A stretch of DNA of 64,000 nt from JAEZJZ01 sp050949055 (GTDB taxonomy: Bacteria; Bacillota; UBA994; UBA5500). The notes below the pieces were generated by a model. It was not told the DNA's origin. It searched no databases and was given only the letters and a program-made list of their open reading frames with translations. The stretch is taken from positions 1 to 64,000 of the forward strand of contig JBMNFA010000006.1 in assembly GCA_050949055.1 (NCBI GenBank), written 5' to 3'. Shown here piece by piece: positions 34,959 to 43,502 of this stretch. Numbering within the stretch: the stretch's first letter is position 1; each line of letters starts with the position of its first letter. The position numbers and the translations under genes were made by a program.

Positions 34959-35993
34959 TCAGACCAGGTAATCGATCACCGCTTGGGGAAAGAGTTCTGC
35001 GATCGTCGTTTGAAAGAACTGCCGGACTTGATCATAGGTATCCTGGGGGTAGACATACTTGCCATAGCCGAATTGGCCATACTTGTATCTGCGCTCCTCA
35101 TCCAGCATCGGCAGCCTGCTGTTCGGATTGCGGTCTAGTATGTTGCTTCTTGCCCTGGCGGTGTACCTGTGGGTGATCAACTCAAAGGTAATATCAGGGT
35201 TTTCTGAGCCCATCTGCTCGGCCAGCCCCGTGAGCATCTGCCGATAGTCATCCTGCCAGCCTGGGTAGATGAAGATAGGGGCTATCAGGAACCCGAGGGG
35301 ATAGCCTGCCAACCCTGCCTTCCGCGCGGCTCGGATACGATCCACCAGTCTTGGCGTGCCACGCTCGAATCGCCCGATGATTTGCTCCGTGTTTAGGCTG
35401 AAGCGAAAGCGAGTGTGTCCGCTATGCTCAATGTCCAGCAGCGAATCGACATTGGTGAACTTGGTGACAAAGCGGAAACGCCCGTTAGGCTGATCGGCGA
35501 AATAGGCGATGGCAGTCTTCAGCGCGTCGCTGTAGTCCTCTACGGCCAAAGGGTCGCCGGTAGCAGCTCCCTCGAAGATGGTCTGTTCCGGGAGACTTGC
35601 CTGGATGTATTCGCCTGCTTTCCCCAGCACTTCCTCGATGTTTACGTAGATCCGCACGTAGGGCTTCTTGCCTAAGGTGGTGTTTAGGTAGCAGTACTCG
35701 CACTTCCCCGGACAACTGGTGCTTAGCGGTAATTGAAAATGAGCGGATGGCTTGCAGGTGGCGAACTCCTTGCTCTTTCGTACTCCCACCACCAGCGTTC
35801 GTTTGGCTTCCTCGTACATTTCCCAGGCTGTCTTCCCGGGGATCCCAGTTACCCGATTATGGGAAGACGTCTTGCCCAGTTCCACCCCTGATTGCTGAGA
35901 AAACAAGCGATATAGTCGCTGTCCTCGCTCATACTCCAGAGCCTGAGGTTCGAAGATCACTCGCTTCGGCTTCCATTGATACATCCAGCTCAC
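34959..35993 (-). CDS. splB: Spore photoproduct lyase
   Basis: A 344-residue radical-SAM enzyme that reverses the thymine dimer 5-thyminyl-5,6-dihydrothymine in UV-exposed spore DNA during germination. The cluster cysteines are Cys94, Cys98 and Cys101 in SCPGKCEYCYLN. The preceding ATCKPSAHFQLPL matches the family. At the place of the catalytic hydrogen-donor cysteine of the Bacillus enzyme (…CTSD…) this protein has Ala144 (EGAATGDPL). Another cysteine, Cys80 in ATCKPS, is kept. The gene is strong evidence for a spore-former. It stands between two type A palindromes. Confidence 0.93.
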   Translation of the reverse strand: MSWMYQWKPKRVIFEPQALEYERGQRLYRLFSQQSGVELGKTSSHNRVTGIPGKTAWEMYEEAKRTLVVGVRKSKEFATCKPSAHFQLPLSTSCPGKCEYCYLNTTLGKKPYVRIYVNIEEVLGKAGEYIQASLPEQTIFEGAATGDPLAVEDYSDALKTAIAYFADQPNGRFRFVTKFTNVDSLLDIEHSGHTRFRFSLNTEQIIGRFERGTPRLVDRIRAARKAGLAGYPLGFLIAPIFIYPGWQDDYRQMLTGLAEQMGSENPDITFELITHRYTARARSNILDRNPNSRLPMLDEERRYKYGQFGYGKYVYPQDTYDQVRQFFQTTIAELFPQAVIDYLV

Positions 35994-36042
35994 CTCAGGA
36001 TCTAATCTTATCTCCGATCGGGCTGTTTACTCCCATCCCAGT

Positions 36043-36075
36043 ATGCAAAAACGGGGACAGTCCCCGTTTTTGCAT
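36043..36075. repeat. 33-base palindrome, type A copy 3
   Basis: Identical to the copies at 16161 and 21686. Here it lies between divergent starts (splB and the phosphotransferase fragment), so a terminator role at a gene end does not explain its place. Confidence 0.85.
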
Positions 36076-36147
36076 CCTCCTTGTGTGGTGCGACCAGATA
36101 AGAAGATAAGCAGCGTTCTCTCCCTAGGCCGGGGATAACCGAACCAG

Positions 36148-36153
36148 TATAAT
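36148..36153 (+). promoter_or_regulatory. -10 box of the phosphotransferase fragment
   Basis: A perfect TATAAT overlaps the first possible ATG (36152), so that ATG would not be in the transcript. The -35 region is weak. Confidence 0.45.
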
Positions 36154-36184
36154 GGAATCACCGGATGAAGAGAGGAGGAGCCTT

Positions 36185-36706
36185 GTGTTACGTCTGCGAC
36201 ACTTGTTCCATGATCCCGATTTGGCTAGAGACATCCTTTCCCGCTGGGATTGCGATCATCGGCCAGATTTGCTGGAGCGATTTCGCATTTCTGCCAACGC
36301 CATCTATCCCTTCGTCTGGCAAGGACAGTTGCGGTACCTGCGCTTCGCTCCTCAAGGGGAGAAGCAGGCAGAATCGATCCTGGCAGAGCTGGAATTCCTC
36401 CATTATCTGCAGAAAAATGACTACCCCTGCTTGAAACCGGTCCCATCGAAGCGGGGAGACGAACTGGAGACAGTGGAGACGCAGCAGGGGACATATTACG
36501 CCACCGTGTTTGACGCGGTGCCAGGCAAGAGCTTAAACCCCGAGACGATGAGTGATGAGATGCTTGTCGGCTGGGGCAAGGCTCTGGGTAGACTGCACCA
36601 CTTGAGCTCCAGTTACCAACCCGTCAGGCACCGGCGCCTTGATCACCTGGGGCAGCTGTTGCAGCGGCGCAGGGTCCACTTCGGTCAGTCCATTCAGCTT
36701 CCCTAA
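36185..36706 (+). pseudogene. Aminoglycoside phosphotransferase-family protein, 3' part lost
   Basis: Related to the APH/choline kinase-like fold, which phosphorylates small molecules with ATP. The N-lobe is recognisable: YPFVWQGQLRYLRFAP, then AELEFLHYLQKNDYPCLKPVPS, the hinge ATVFDAVPGKSL, and GWGKALGRLHHLSSSY. The catalytic loop (HxDxxxxN) and DxD motif are missing. The protein ends at residue 174 instead of about 300. Its last 25 residues are arginine-rich and look like the shadow of an open minus-strand frame, so the gene seems joined to foreign sequence at about 36620. The start is GTG 36185, 6 bases after GAGGAGG. A hairpin and the group II intron follow. Confidence 0.65.
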
Positions 36707-36736
36707 GGGGTTGCTTGCCTGGCGTCAACACAATAC

Positions 36737-36771
36737 AGCGGGACGTGTACCTATTGCGTACACGTCCCGCT
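36737..36771. repeat. Palindrome, type C copy 1 (intron-side hairpin)
   Basis: A perfect 14-bp stem (AGCGGGACGTGTAC arm, 36737-36750 with 36758-36771) and a 7-base loop end 5 bases before the group II intron. A related copy without an intron lies at 56699-56753. Confidence 0.85.
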
Positions 36772-36776
36772 CTGCT

Positions 36777-38658
36777 GTGTGCCCGGCATGGGCGCTATCT
36801 ACTAGGTGAAAGTCCTAAGCGGTGAAGGTAGCAGTAGCCGTAGCCTAAGGCAAGGGTGTCCACCGCGAGGTGGAATCTGAAGGAAGCCGGCGGCAAACTT
36901 CCGGCCTGAGGAACACATATCAGCTCATATGAGGCCAGTGACAGTTGGATGAGTCTGCAGCACAAGGCAAAGTCCATGCTACCGAAGGTTGTTGCTGGTA
37001 AATGAGACGGGTAGATGGAAGGAAAGATAGCGCTCTTACCCGGGGAGGCCTGCCAGGTACGCCGACAGAGTTGGCAACCCAGACAGTGATGCCTGGCTGA
37101 ACTGGCAGGAGTCAGCAGAGGCCATAGTACCTGAAGAGATATCGCTTCAGGGAAGGGCCGAACGCGAAGAAAGGAGAGCAACCGATGAGCTCGCATGGGA
37201 AGCAACGACAGCAGAAAATCCCGCAAGGGAGCTACCAGCAGGAGGAAGCAGTGAATCTGCAGGGGACTGCCGGAGCGCCTAGTTTCCCGACGGCGCGAAT
37301 CGAGGAGCAATCCTGCCGGAACTGGACACATCTGATGGAGAACGTCGTATCAGAACGGAATATGAGAGAAGCGTACAAACGCGTCCTTCGGAACAAAGGA
37401 GCGGCCGGGATTGACGGAGTGGAGGTTCAGAACCTGAAACCATACCTCTGGGAACACTGGCCGCGCGTTAAGCAGGAACTGCTCGCGGGAACCTACAAGC
37501 CAAGCCCAGTCCGTCGGGTCGAAATCCCGAAACCAGACGGCGGAGTAAGGCTGCTAGGGATACCCACCGTCCTGGACCGGCTGATCCAACAAAGCCTACT
37601 ACAAGTAATGAACTTCATCTTCGATCCTGACTTCTCTGAATACAGCTTCGGCTTCCGCCCTCGCCGCAGCGCGAGACAGGCGGTAACCAAAGCTAAGCAA
37701 TATATCAACGAAGGCTACCGCTATGTTGTGGACATGGACCTGTCTAAGTTCTTCGACAGAGTCAACCATGACATATTGATGGCAAAGGCGGCCCGTGTAA
37801 TCGGAGATAAACGAGCCCTGAAAGTTATCCGCGCATACCTCGAAGCCGGAGTCATGGTCAATGGCGTGGTACAGGAGACTGAAGAAGGGACACCTCAAGG
37901 TGGCCCGCTCAGTCCACTCCTGGCAAACATCATGCTGGATGAACTGGACAAAGAGCTAGAGAAACGGGGACACAGGTTCGTCCGTTACGCAGATGACTGC
38001 AACATTTATGTCAGAAGCAAACGGGCAGGAGAGCGAGTGATGAAGAGCATTCGCAACTTCGTGGAAGGCAAGCTTAAGCTGAAAGTCAACGAGGAGAAAA
38101 GCGCTGTTGACCGACCTTGGAAGCGCAAGTTTCTGGGGTTCTCATTCACTTCTCAACGCGAAGCCCGTATCCGAATAGCTCCTAAAACCAAACAGAGAGT
38201 CAAGGACAAAATACGGGAACTAACCAGCAGGCGCAAAAGTATGAGCATGGAAGCTCGAATCATATCGCTAAACATGTACCTGCGTGGATGGATGGGATAC
38301 TTCAAGTTGGCCGAAACTCCAAGTGTGTTCCGCGAACTTGATGAGTGGATTCGACGCCGCTTGCGCATGTGCTTGCTGAAGCAGTGGAAGAAGCCGAAAA
38401 CCAGGAGGAGCGAGCTGATTAAGCTTGGCATCTCACCAGAGTCAGCTAAGAAGATTAGCGGATCACGCAAAGGTTACTGGCGACTCGCACTCACTCCACA
38501 ACTAAACAAAGCCTTAGGCCTCCAGTACTGGAAGGCCCAAGGCTTATTCAGCTTAACTTCAGCATTGCCCAAAGGTTAAACTTCGCGAACCGCCGTATAC
38601 CGAACGGTACGTACGGTGGTGTGAGAGGACGGGGGTTAGTCACCCCCTCCTACTCGAT
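36777..38658 (+). mobile_element. Group II intron, bacterial class C (IIC)
   Basis: The element begins GTGTG at 36777 followed by CCCGGCATGGGCGC, the usual domain I start. It carries a reverse-transcriptase gene in domain IV and ends with a domain V/VI region: the GAACCGCCGTATACCG stem and GGGGGTTAGTCACCCCC hairpin, then CTCCTACTCGAT at 38658. It sits directly behind a perfect hairpin, the target type of class C introns. Total length is about 1.88 kb. The exact 3' splice site is inferred from the conserved ending. Confidence 0.88.
37185..38579 (+). CDS. ltrA: Group II intron reverse transcriptase/maturase (class C)
   Basis: A 464-residue intron-encoded protein. Reverse-transcriptase blocks are visible: RNKGAAGIDGVEV, RRVEIPKPDGGVRLLGIPTV, SEYSFGFRPRRSARQAV, the catalytic RYADDCNIYV, and FLGFSF. 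The maturase (X) domain follows, with YLRGWMGYFKLAETPSVFRELDEWIRRRLR. There is no HNH endonuclease domain at the C-terminus, in keeping with class C introns. ATG 37185 has an AAGGAGAGC site. The frame is intact, so the intron may still be able to splice and move. Confidence 0.93.
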   Translation: MSSHGKQRQQKIPQGSYQQEEAVNLQGTAGAPSFPTARIEEQSCRNWTHLMENVVSERNMREAYKRVLRNKGAAGIDGVEVQNLKPYLWEHWPRVKQELLAGTYKPSPVRRVEIPKPDGGVRLLGIPTVLDRLIQQSLLQVMNFIFDPDFSEYSFGFRPRRSARQAVTKAKQYINEGYRYVVDMDLSKFFDRVNHDILMAKAARVIGDKRALKVIRAYLEAGVMVNGVVQETEEGTPQGGPLSPLLANIMLDELDKELEKRGHRFVRYADDCNIYVRSKRAGERVMKSIRNFVEGKLKLKVNEEKSAVDRPWKRKFLGFSFTSQREARIRIAPKTKQRVKDKIRELTSRRKSMSMEARIISLNMYLRGWMGYFKLAETPSVFRELDEWIRRRLRMCLLKQWKKPKTRRSELIKLGISPESAKKISGSRKGYWRLALTPQLNKALGLQYWKAQGLFSLTSALPKG

Positions 38659-38672
38659 ATTCGGTCGGTTTA

Positions 38673-40289
38673 CTACCAGGCGGCTACTTGGCCATCGGTG
38701 CGCGGCTCAGTGGCCGCCGCCAGCACTCCTGTCTCGGGATCGCGCCAGATGATCTCGCCGCGGCCGAAGCTGCCGGTCTCCAGCGTGCGCTGGATAACGT
38801 GGCCCTTGCGTGCCAAGGCTTGCGCGATATGGTTGGGGAAGCTGGGCTCAACCAGCACCGTCTTGTCCTTCGTCCACTGCCAACGAGGGGCATCCAAAGC
38901 AGCCTGTGGGTTCAGATGGAAGTCAATGGTATTCATGATCACTTGCAGATGACCCTGGGGCTGCATGAACCCACCCATCACACCAAACGGGCCCACCGCT
39001 TGCTTGCCCTTGGTCAGGAAGCCAGGAATGATGGTATGGTAAGTGCGTTTGCCAGGCGCCAAAGCATTGGCATGGTCTTTGTCTAGGGAGAAGTTGTGGC
39101 CGCGGTTCTGCAATGCTATGCCGGTGCCCGGGATAACCACGCCGGAGCCAAAGCCCATGTAGTTGCTTTGAATGTAAGAGATCATGTTGCCTTCACCGTC
39201 GGCCGCGGCCAGATAGACCGTGCCACCCTGCGGCGGATCGCCGGGTTCAGGCTGCAACGCTGTATCTCCGATCAGCTGACGGCGCGTTTCGCCGTAGGAC
39301 TCGGACAGCAGCGATTCCACGCTGACCCGCATGTGCTTGGGATCCGTAATCTGCTTCAAACCGTCTGCAAAGGCCAGCTTCAGGGCTTCGATCTGTTTGT
39401 GGTACCTTTCCACGCTGTCCATGTCCCTGAAATCCCAGCCCTTGAGGATGTTCAGCGCCATCAATGCGATCATGCCTTGTCCGTTTGGCGGAATTTCCCA
39501 AATATCGTAGCCTCGGTAATTGACACCCACCGGCGTTACCCAGTCGGCTTGATGAGCGGCCAGGTCTTCCGCCGTCAAGAAACCGCCATGCTCGGCCATG
39601 AAAGCGGCGATCTTTTCGGCTAGCTCCCCCCGGTAGAACGATTCGGCGTTGGTTTCGGCTATGGAGCGCAAAGTGGCTGCATGGCCAGGCGAACGCCACA
39701 TCTCGCCGATGCCGGGAGCGTTGCCGCCGGGAGCAAAGGTATCTAGCCAAGGCTGGAATACCGGATCCTCCAGGCTGCTGTAGCGGTTGTATCCGGCTGC
39801 CCAGGCCCGGCCCAGGGTGGGGGACAGCGGATAGCCGTTTTCTGCGTAGTAGATGGCTGGCTGCAGCACTTCTGTCAGCGGCAGACGGCCAAAGCGCTGG
39901 GAGAGGGCTGCCCAGGCGCTGGGTGCTCCGGGCACTGTCACAGGAATGGGGCCGAAGCGGGGCATCTCCTCATGGCCCAGTTCTTTCAGCTTATCGATGG
40001 ATATGTTTTTCGGGGCGCGTCCGCTGGCATTCAGGCCGTGCAACTCGCCATTCACCCAGACCAGGGCAAAGGCATCACTGCCGATGCCGTTGGCAGTGGG
40101 CTCAACCACGGTCAGGCAGGCAGCTGTGGCGATGGCAGCGTCGATGGCGTTGCCGCCTTTCTTCAGGATCTCAAGTCCCGCCTGCGCTGCCAAGGGCTGT
40201 CCAGTACATACGGCGCCGTTGCGCGCGTAGACCACTGTTCTCTGCGATGGGTAGGGGTAAAACAGCGGATCATAGGTCACATTCGTCAT
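38673..40289 (-). CDS. Gamma-glutamyltransferase family protein
   Basis: An Ntn-hydrolase of about 538 residues that splits itself into two subunits and cleaves gamma-glutamyl bonds, for example in glutathione or gamma-glutamyl amines. The N-terminal half has AAQAGLEILKKGGNAIDAAIA and VEPTANGIGSDAF. The self-cleavage threonine is probably the Thr in GGTVYLAAADGEGN. The substrate segment GVMGGFMQPQGHLQV is present. The start is ATG 40289 (MTNVTYDP), 6 bases after GGAGGT; an upstream extension of the frame lacks support. No signal peptide is evident, so it may be cytosolic. It ends 15 bases after the intron. Confidence 0.87.
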   Translation of the reverse strand: MTNVTYDPLFYPYPSQRTVVYARNGAVCTGQPLAAQAGLEILKKGGNAIDAAIATAACLTVVEPTANGIGSDAFALVWVNGELHGLNASGRAPKNISIDKLKELGHEEMPRFGPIPVTVPGAPSAWAALSQRFGRLPLTEVLQPAIYYAENGYPLSPTLGRAWAAGYNRYSSLEDPVFQPWLDTFAPGGNAPGIGEMWRSPGHAATLRSIAETNAESFYRGELAEKIAAFMAEHGGFLTAEDLAAHQADWVTPVGVNYRGYDIWEIPPNGQGMIALMALNILKGWDFRDMDSVERYHKQIEALKLAFADGLKQITDPKHMRVSVESLLSESYGETRRQLIGDTALQPEPGDPPQGGTVYLAAADGEGNMISYIQSNYMGFGSGVVIPGTGIALQNRGHNFSLDKDHANALAPGKRTYHTIIPGFLTKGKQAVGPFGVMGGFMQPQGHLQVIMNTIDFHLNPQAALDAPRWQWTKDKTVLVEPSFPNHIAQALARKGHVIQRTLETGSFGRGEIIWRDPETGVLAAATEPRTDGQVAAW

Positions 40290-40449
40290 GGCATAACCTC
40301 CATCATCTGTAGGGAATAGTTCAGCCACTGTTGGCTGCTGGTGAAGATTTCTCGCTGAGCGCAAGGATCTCCTGCATCCTGCATACAGGATAAGGCGTTT
40401 TGCCTCCTGCATATTCTGCTCCATGCGAGGCTGCCATACTATGAGGAAG

Positions 40450-40500
40450 GAGACAGGGGGACGTACAAAGTGTCTCCTCGCGAGAGCGTCCCCCTGTCTC
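40450..40500. repeat. Palindrome, type B copy 1
   Basis: Arms GAGACAGGGGGACG (40450-40463) and its complement (40487-40500) form a 14-bp stem around 23 bases. It lies 17 bases from the end of the ABC exporter operon and may end that transcript. A related copy is at 49143-49204. Confidence 0.75.
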
Positions 40501-40517
40501 GGGCTGCCAGCCGCCCG

Positions 40518-41528
40518 TTACCTCCAGCGTTTGTACAACTCGGCCACAATCTGCTCGATGGGGGCCTTACGGATTTCGATATCGATTACACCATCCAGTT
40601 TCGCTATTTCCGCCAGCACTAGTCTCACCGGGATGACAGCCGTATCGAACTCGTATTCACTGTTGCTTCGTTCGCTATGGAGTAGTCTACCGCAGGGGAG
40701 AGGCTGGGCTTCGCCCCTAAAGGTCAGGCGCAATCGGCAAAGGCCACCTGTCAGCTGACGCAGCTCTTCGAAGCTTCCGTCAAAGGCTATCTGCCCGTGG
40801 GACAGCAACACGATTCGCTGGGCCATTTCCTCCAGGTCGTCCATGTCGTGGCTGGTGACGACGATAGTGGTTCCTTGCTCTCGGTTGATTTGCTTCAGAA
40901 AGTCTATCATCTGGCGCTTGGCCAACACATCCAGCCCCAGAGTGGGTTCGTCTAGGAAGATCAACTCCGGGTCATGCAACAGCATCAAACCCAAGTCGGC
41001 CCGCATGCGCTGCCCCAAGCTGAGTTCCCGGGCGAAAGTGTTCATCAAGTCAGATAGCTCCAGCAGTTCGCTAACCATAGCCAAGCGGCGTTGGTAGACA
41101 GACTGTGGGATGTTCCAGACAACCCGCTTCCATTCATAGCTGACCGCGACCGGGTGATCCCACCAGAGCTCGGTGCGCTGCCCGAAGATAACCCCGATCC
41201 GTTTCATCAGATCCACTCGGGACTGCTCCGGTCTTAGCCCCAAAACGTAGACTTCGCCGCTGCTCGGCTGCATAATCCCCGCCAGGATTTTTATGGTGGT
41301 GCTCTTGCCTGCGCCGTTTGCCCCCGCATAGGCCACAAACTCTCCGCGCCCGATTTCCAGAGAGACGTCTTTCAGGGCGTCGACAGTTCTCTTCTCCGGC
41401 TTAACCAGGTTACGCAGGATGTCTTTCACGCTTCCGGATCGCTGCCATTGCACAAACTGCTTGCAGACGTTGTTCAGGCTAACTGCGATGTCCCCGGTCG
41501 TGATATCTAATTGAGCCCCGTTTGGCAT
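40518..41528 (-). CDS. ABC-2 type exporter, ATP-binding protein
   Basis: A 336-residue ATPase of the viologen/daunorubicin-exporter type (COG4586 pattern). Walker A is GANGAGKSTTIKIL, followed by GVIFGQRTELWWD, the signature LSLGQRMRADLGLMLLHDPE, Walker B LIFLDEPTLGLD, and the TSHD switch. It follows two ABC-2 permease genes and overlaps the second by 50 bases. It should drive export of an unknown compound through the two permeases. The operon start is far upstream, behind a structured leader. Confidence 0.92.
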   Translation of the reverse strand: MPNGAQLDITTGDIAVSLNNVCKQFVQWQRSGSVKDILRNLVKPEKRTVDALKDVSLEIGRGEFVAYAGANGAGKSTTIKILAGIMQPSSGEVYVLGLRPEQSRVDLMKRIGVIFGQRTELWWDHPVAVSYEWKRVVWNIPQSVYQRRLAMVSELLELSDLMNTFARELSLGQRMRADLGLMLLHDPELIFLDEPTLGLDVLAKRQMIDFLKQINREQGTTIVVTSHDMDDLEEMAQRIVLLSHGQIAFDGSFEELRQLTGGLCRLRLTFRGEAQPLPCGRLLHSERSNSEYEFDTAVIPVRLVLAEIAKLDGVIDIEIRKAPIEQIVAELYKRWR

Positions 41529-42324
41529 AATGTTTCATCCCTCTCTTAAACAACTTGGTGGCGATAAAAGCCAATGCAATGGTCACCATCAGTAAGAGAA
41601 CTCCCGGCATGTCGCTTGGTGTCTGCCCGAGCAGTACATTGGCTGGGAACCATGCTGCTAGCCCTACCGGAACAACGGTACAGAGTATTGCCCGGGTGAC
41701 CAGCGCCAGCCCTCCGATGGGGAACGTCTTGAGGGCACCAAACAGACCTATGGCCGTGGTGCTGATCTCTTCGCCTGCCACCGGGGCGTAAAAGGCGACG
41801 CTGCCTGCGATGTATGAGCAACTGAGGATGACTGCCACTGAGCAAAGGAGGCTGAACAGGAGGCTGCCAATCCACAGGCCGCTGACCGTCAGGGTCAATC
41901 GGCTGATTGCTGCCATAGTGATAGCGATGCCATAGAGCAGCGTGCTGTTGCCGGACACAGGCAAGAAGCCCTCGCTGGCTAGCTGCATCCACAGCGGCAC
42001 CGGTTGAATCAAACGATGATCAAGCTGCCCTCGGCCGATCAAGCGGCTGATCCAGGCCACGTTGTTCATGCCAAAGAACATCGATATCACCCCATCTACT
42101 GTGCAGGCGTACCCCAGCATGAACAGCACTTGATCGGCGTTCATCCCGCCTATATTGTCAAACCGTTCTGCCAACAAGTAGACACCCAATGTGCTAGCTA
42201 AACTTGACGTAACATCAGCCAGAATACAGGCAACGCAGTATTTTGTATCCCGCAGGAACCAGAGTAGGTCCATCTTGGCATAGATGCCCCAAAGCTGCCA
42301 GAGGCGTTTCATGCTAGCCACCAT
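41479..42324 (-). CDS. ABC-2 type exporter permease (second)
   Basis: A 281-residue membrane protein with about six helices, of the ABC-2 permease type (COG4587/COG3694-like). The N-terminus YAKMDLLWFLRDTKYCVACIL and the segment FFGMNNVAWISRLIGRGQLDHRLIQPVPLWMQL are typical of this exporter group. It starts at ATG 42324, overlapping the previous permease gene by 11 bases, with AAGGATGGTG upstream. It should form a heterodimer with its neighbour. Confidence 0.85.
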   Translation of the reverse strand: MVASMKRLWQLWGIYAKMDLLWFLRDTKYCVACILADVTSSLASTLGVYLLAERFDNIGGMNADQVLFMLGYACTVDGVISMFFGMNNVAWISRLIGRGQLDHRLIQPVPLWMQLASEGFLPVSGNSTLLYGIAITMAAISRLTLTVSGLWIGSLLFSLLCSVAVILSCSYIAGSVAFYAPVAGEEISTTAIGLFGALKTFPIGGLALVTRAILCTVVPVGLAAWFPANVLLGQTPSDMPGVLLLMVTIALAFIATKLFKRGMKHYAKRGSIRYHDRGHRS

Positions 42325-43096
42325 AGGACACCATCCTTTCCTCGCTGCCCCGAAACGCCCAGATGGTGACGGGCCAGAACACCAAATTCCAGATTAGCTG
42401 CAATCCAATCAGTCGTAGCGGATCGCTGACGCCCACCAGAACCAGCAAAGGCGCGCTGGCCACTGAGCCGAAGGGTAGCATCTCCAGCGCCCGGCCCAAG
42501 CCCCAGGGCAGCAGGGCGAAGGGAATTACGGCTCCCGAGAACAGACTGGTGATCGCCTGCCTGATGGTGTAGGCTTGATAGCTGGCATTCTTCACGTAGA
42601 TCACCAGGGAGGCGTATAGGAAGTCTAGGGCAAAGCCGAGGGAAACGGCTAGCAGTAGGCTGCACAAGAACAACGGGCCGTTGGTCGCTAGTATTGGCAG
42701 CAGATTGATGCCCAATAGGCCAGCGATACAGATCATCGGTAACGTATAGAGCGCCAGCCCCGGCAGCCAGCCGCCGACGGTCTCGGCTATCATTTGGCCT
42801 AACACCGGCAGCGGTCGCAGGTAGCGGGAGATGATCGAGCCTTCCCAAAAGGCGGTGGTGGCCGGTGTGATCACACTCAGTTGTTCCCTCAGTATGGATG
42901 CCAGCAGCGTATAGGCCAGTAGCTGCTCCAGGGTGAACCCGCCCAAATCTGCCCCCTGAGCGGCCAACGAGCGCCACAGGAGCAGCAGTATGACTAGGCT
43001 GGCCAGCTTCAACAGGTGGCCGCCAAGCATGTACAGCAGTCCCCCGTCAAAAGCCCGCGTAGCCGAGAGCTGTGTAGTAGTCAGGTATCTTTTCAC
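42314..43096 (-). CDS. ABC-2 type exporter permease (first)
   Basis: A 260-residue ABC-2 permease with about six helices. The start is GTG 43096 (VKRYLTTTQ), 7 bases after a GGAGGA site; the frame is open further upstream through a hairpin region, but that part is not protein-like. The body includes EGSIISRYLRPLPVLGQMIAE and AYTIRQAITSLFSGAVIPFALLP. It is the first transporter gene after a leader with a 40-codon ORF and two terminator-like hairpins. Confidence 0.85.
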   Translation of the reverse strand: MKRYLTTTQLSATRAFDGGLLYMLGGHLLKLASLVILLLLWRSLAAQGADLGGFTLEQLLAYTLLASILREQLSVITPATTAFWEGSIISRYLRPLPVLGQMIAETVGGWLPGLALYTLPMICIAGLLGINLLPILATNGPLFLCSLLLAVSLGFALDFLYASLVIYVKNASYQAYTIRQAITSLFSGAVIPFALLPWGLGRALEMLPFGSVASAPLLVLVGVSDPLRLIGLQLIWNLVFWPVTIWAFRGSEERMVSYGG

Positions 43097-43153
43097 CTGA
43101 ATGTCCTCCTTCAGTTTTACAAGTCGTCCGCAAGCATATAGCCCTGGGCAGAC

Positions 43154-43186
43154 AAAAGCCCGCGGGCTGTTGGTTCGCCCGCGGGT
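43154..43186 (-). terminator. Leader hairpin 2 of the ABC exporter operon
   Basis: On the minus strand a 9-bp CCCGCGGG-type stem (43178-43186 with 43158-43166) is followed by TTTTG, about 60 bases upstream of the first permease. Its arms could also pair with those of hairpin 1. Confidence 0.65.
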
Positions 43187-43237
43187 ATCTGTGCGCAAGT
43201 CTAATACCACAATCCTGGTACATGACCAAAGGCACAC

Positions 43238-43266
43238 AAAAAACCGCGGGCAGCAACACCCGCGGT
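43238..43266 (-). terminator. Leader hairpin 1 of the ABC exporter operon
   Basis: On the minus strand ACCGCGGG/CCCGCGGT arms (43259-43266 with 43243-43250) with an 8-base loop are followed by six T. This is a good intrinsic terminator, 44 bases after the stop of the 40-codon ORF. Confidence 0.75.
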
Positions 43267-43309
43267 CTATCGATAGCTTTAGCTGTTCGGCGAAATGATC
43301 ACCTCATGC

Positions 43310-43432
43310 TCAGCTGATCGCAGGGACCCCAGATGCTGCAAAAGGGCATACTACTCCCTTGGGGGTGCTCCTGAATCCTACGATCCGATGCATGATCATG
43401 AAGTAATCGGTGTTGTAGCCTTTTGTCTGCAC
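43310..43432 (-). CDS. 40-residue peptide upstream of the ABC exporter
   Basis: A small ORF starts with GTG 43432, 8 bases after AAAGGAGG, and stops at TGA 43310. The peptide has 40 residues (starts MQTKGYNTDYF, ends CPFAASGVPAIS) with one cysteine, four Gly and three Pro. A promoter with a perfect -10 box lies 35 bases upstream. No homologue is recognised. It may be a leader peptide whose translation controls the following hairpins, or a small secreted or modified peptide handled by the exporter. The promoter and ribosome site make it more than a chance frame, but no conservation test was possible. Confidence 0.5.
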   Translation of the reverse strand: MQTKGYNTDYFMIMHRIVGFRSTPKGVVCPFAASGVPAIS

Positions 43433-43466
43433 TGCAAGTCCCTCCTTTATCACAGATTCACTAACG

Positions 43467-43495
43467 ATTATAATCTGGCAGCGAGCATGGGGCAA
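43467..43495 (-). promoter_or_regulatory. Promoter of the small ORF and ABC exporter operon
   Basis: On the minus strand TTGCCC (43490-43495) and TATAAT (43467-43472) are 17 bases apart. The -10 box is perfect. Transcription would start near 43460. Confidence 0.65.
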
Positions 43496-43502
43496 GGGGT
43501 AA

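Noticed and set aside
42314..43237. Longer start of the first ABC-2 permease at 43237
   Set aside because: The extension runs through hairpin 2 and is not membrane-protein-like; GTG 43096 follows GGAGGA.
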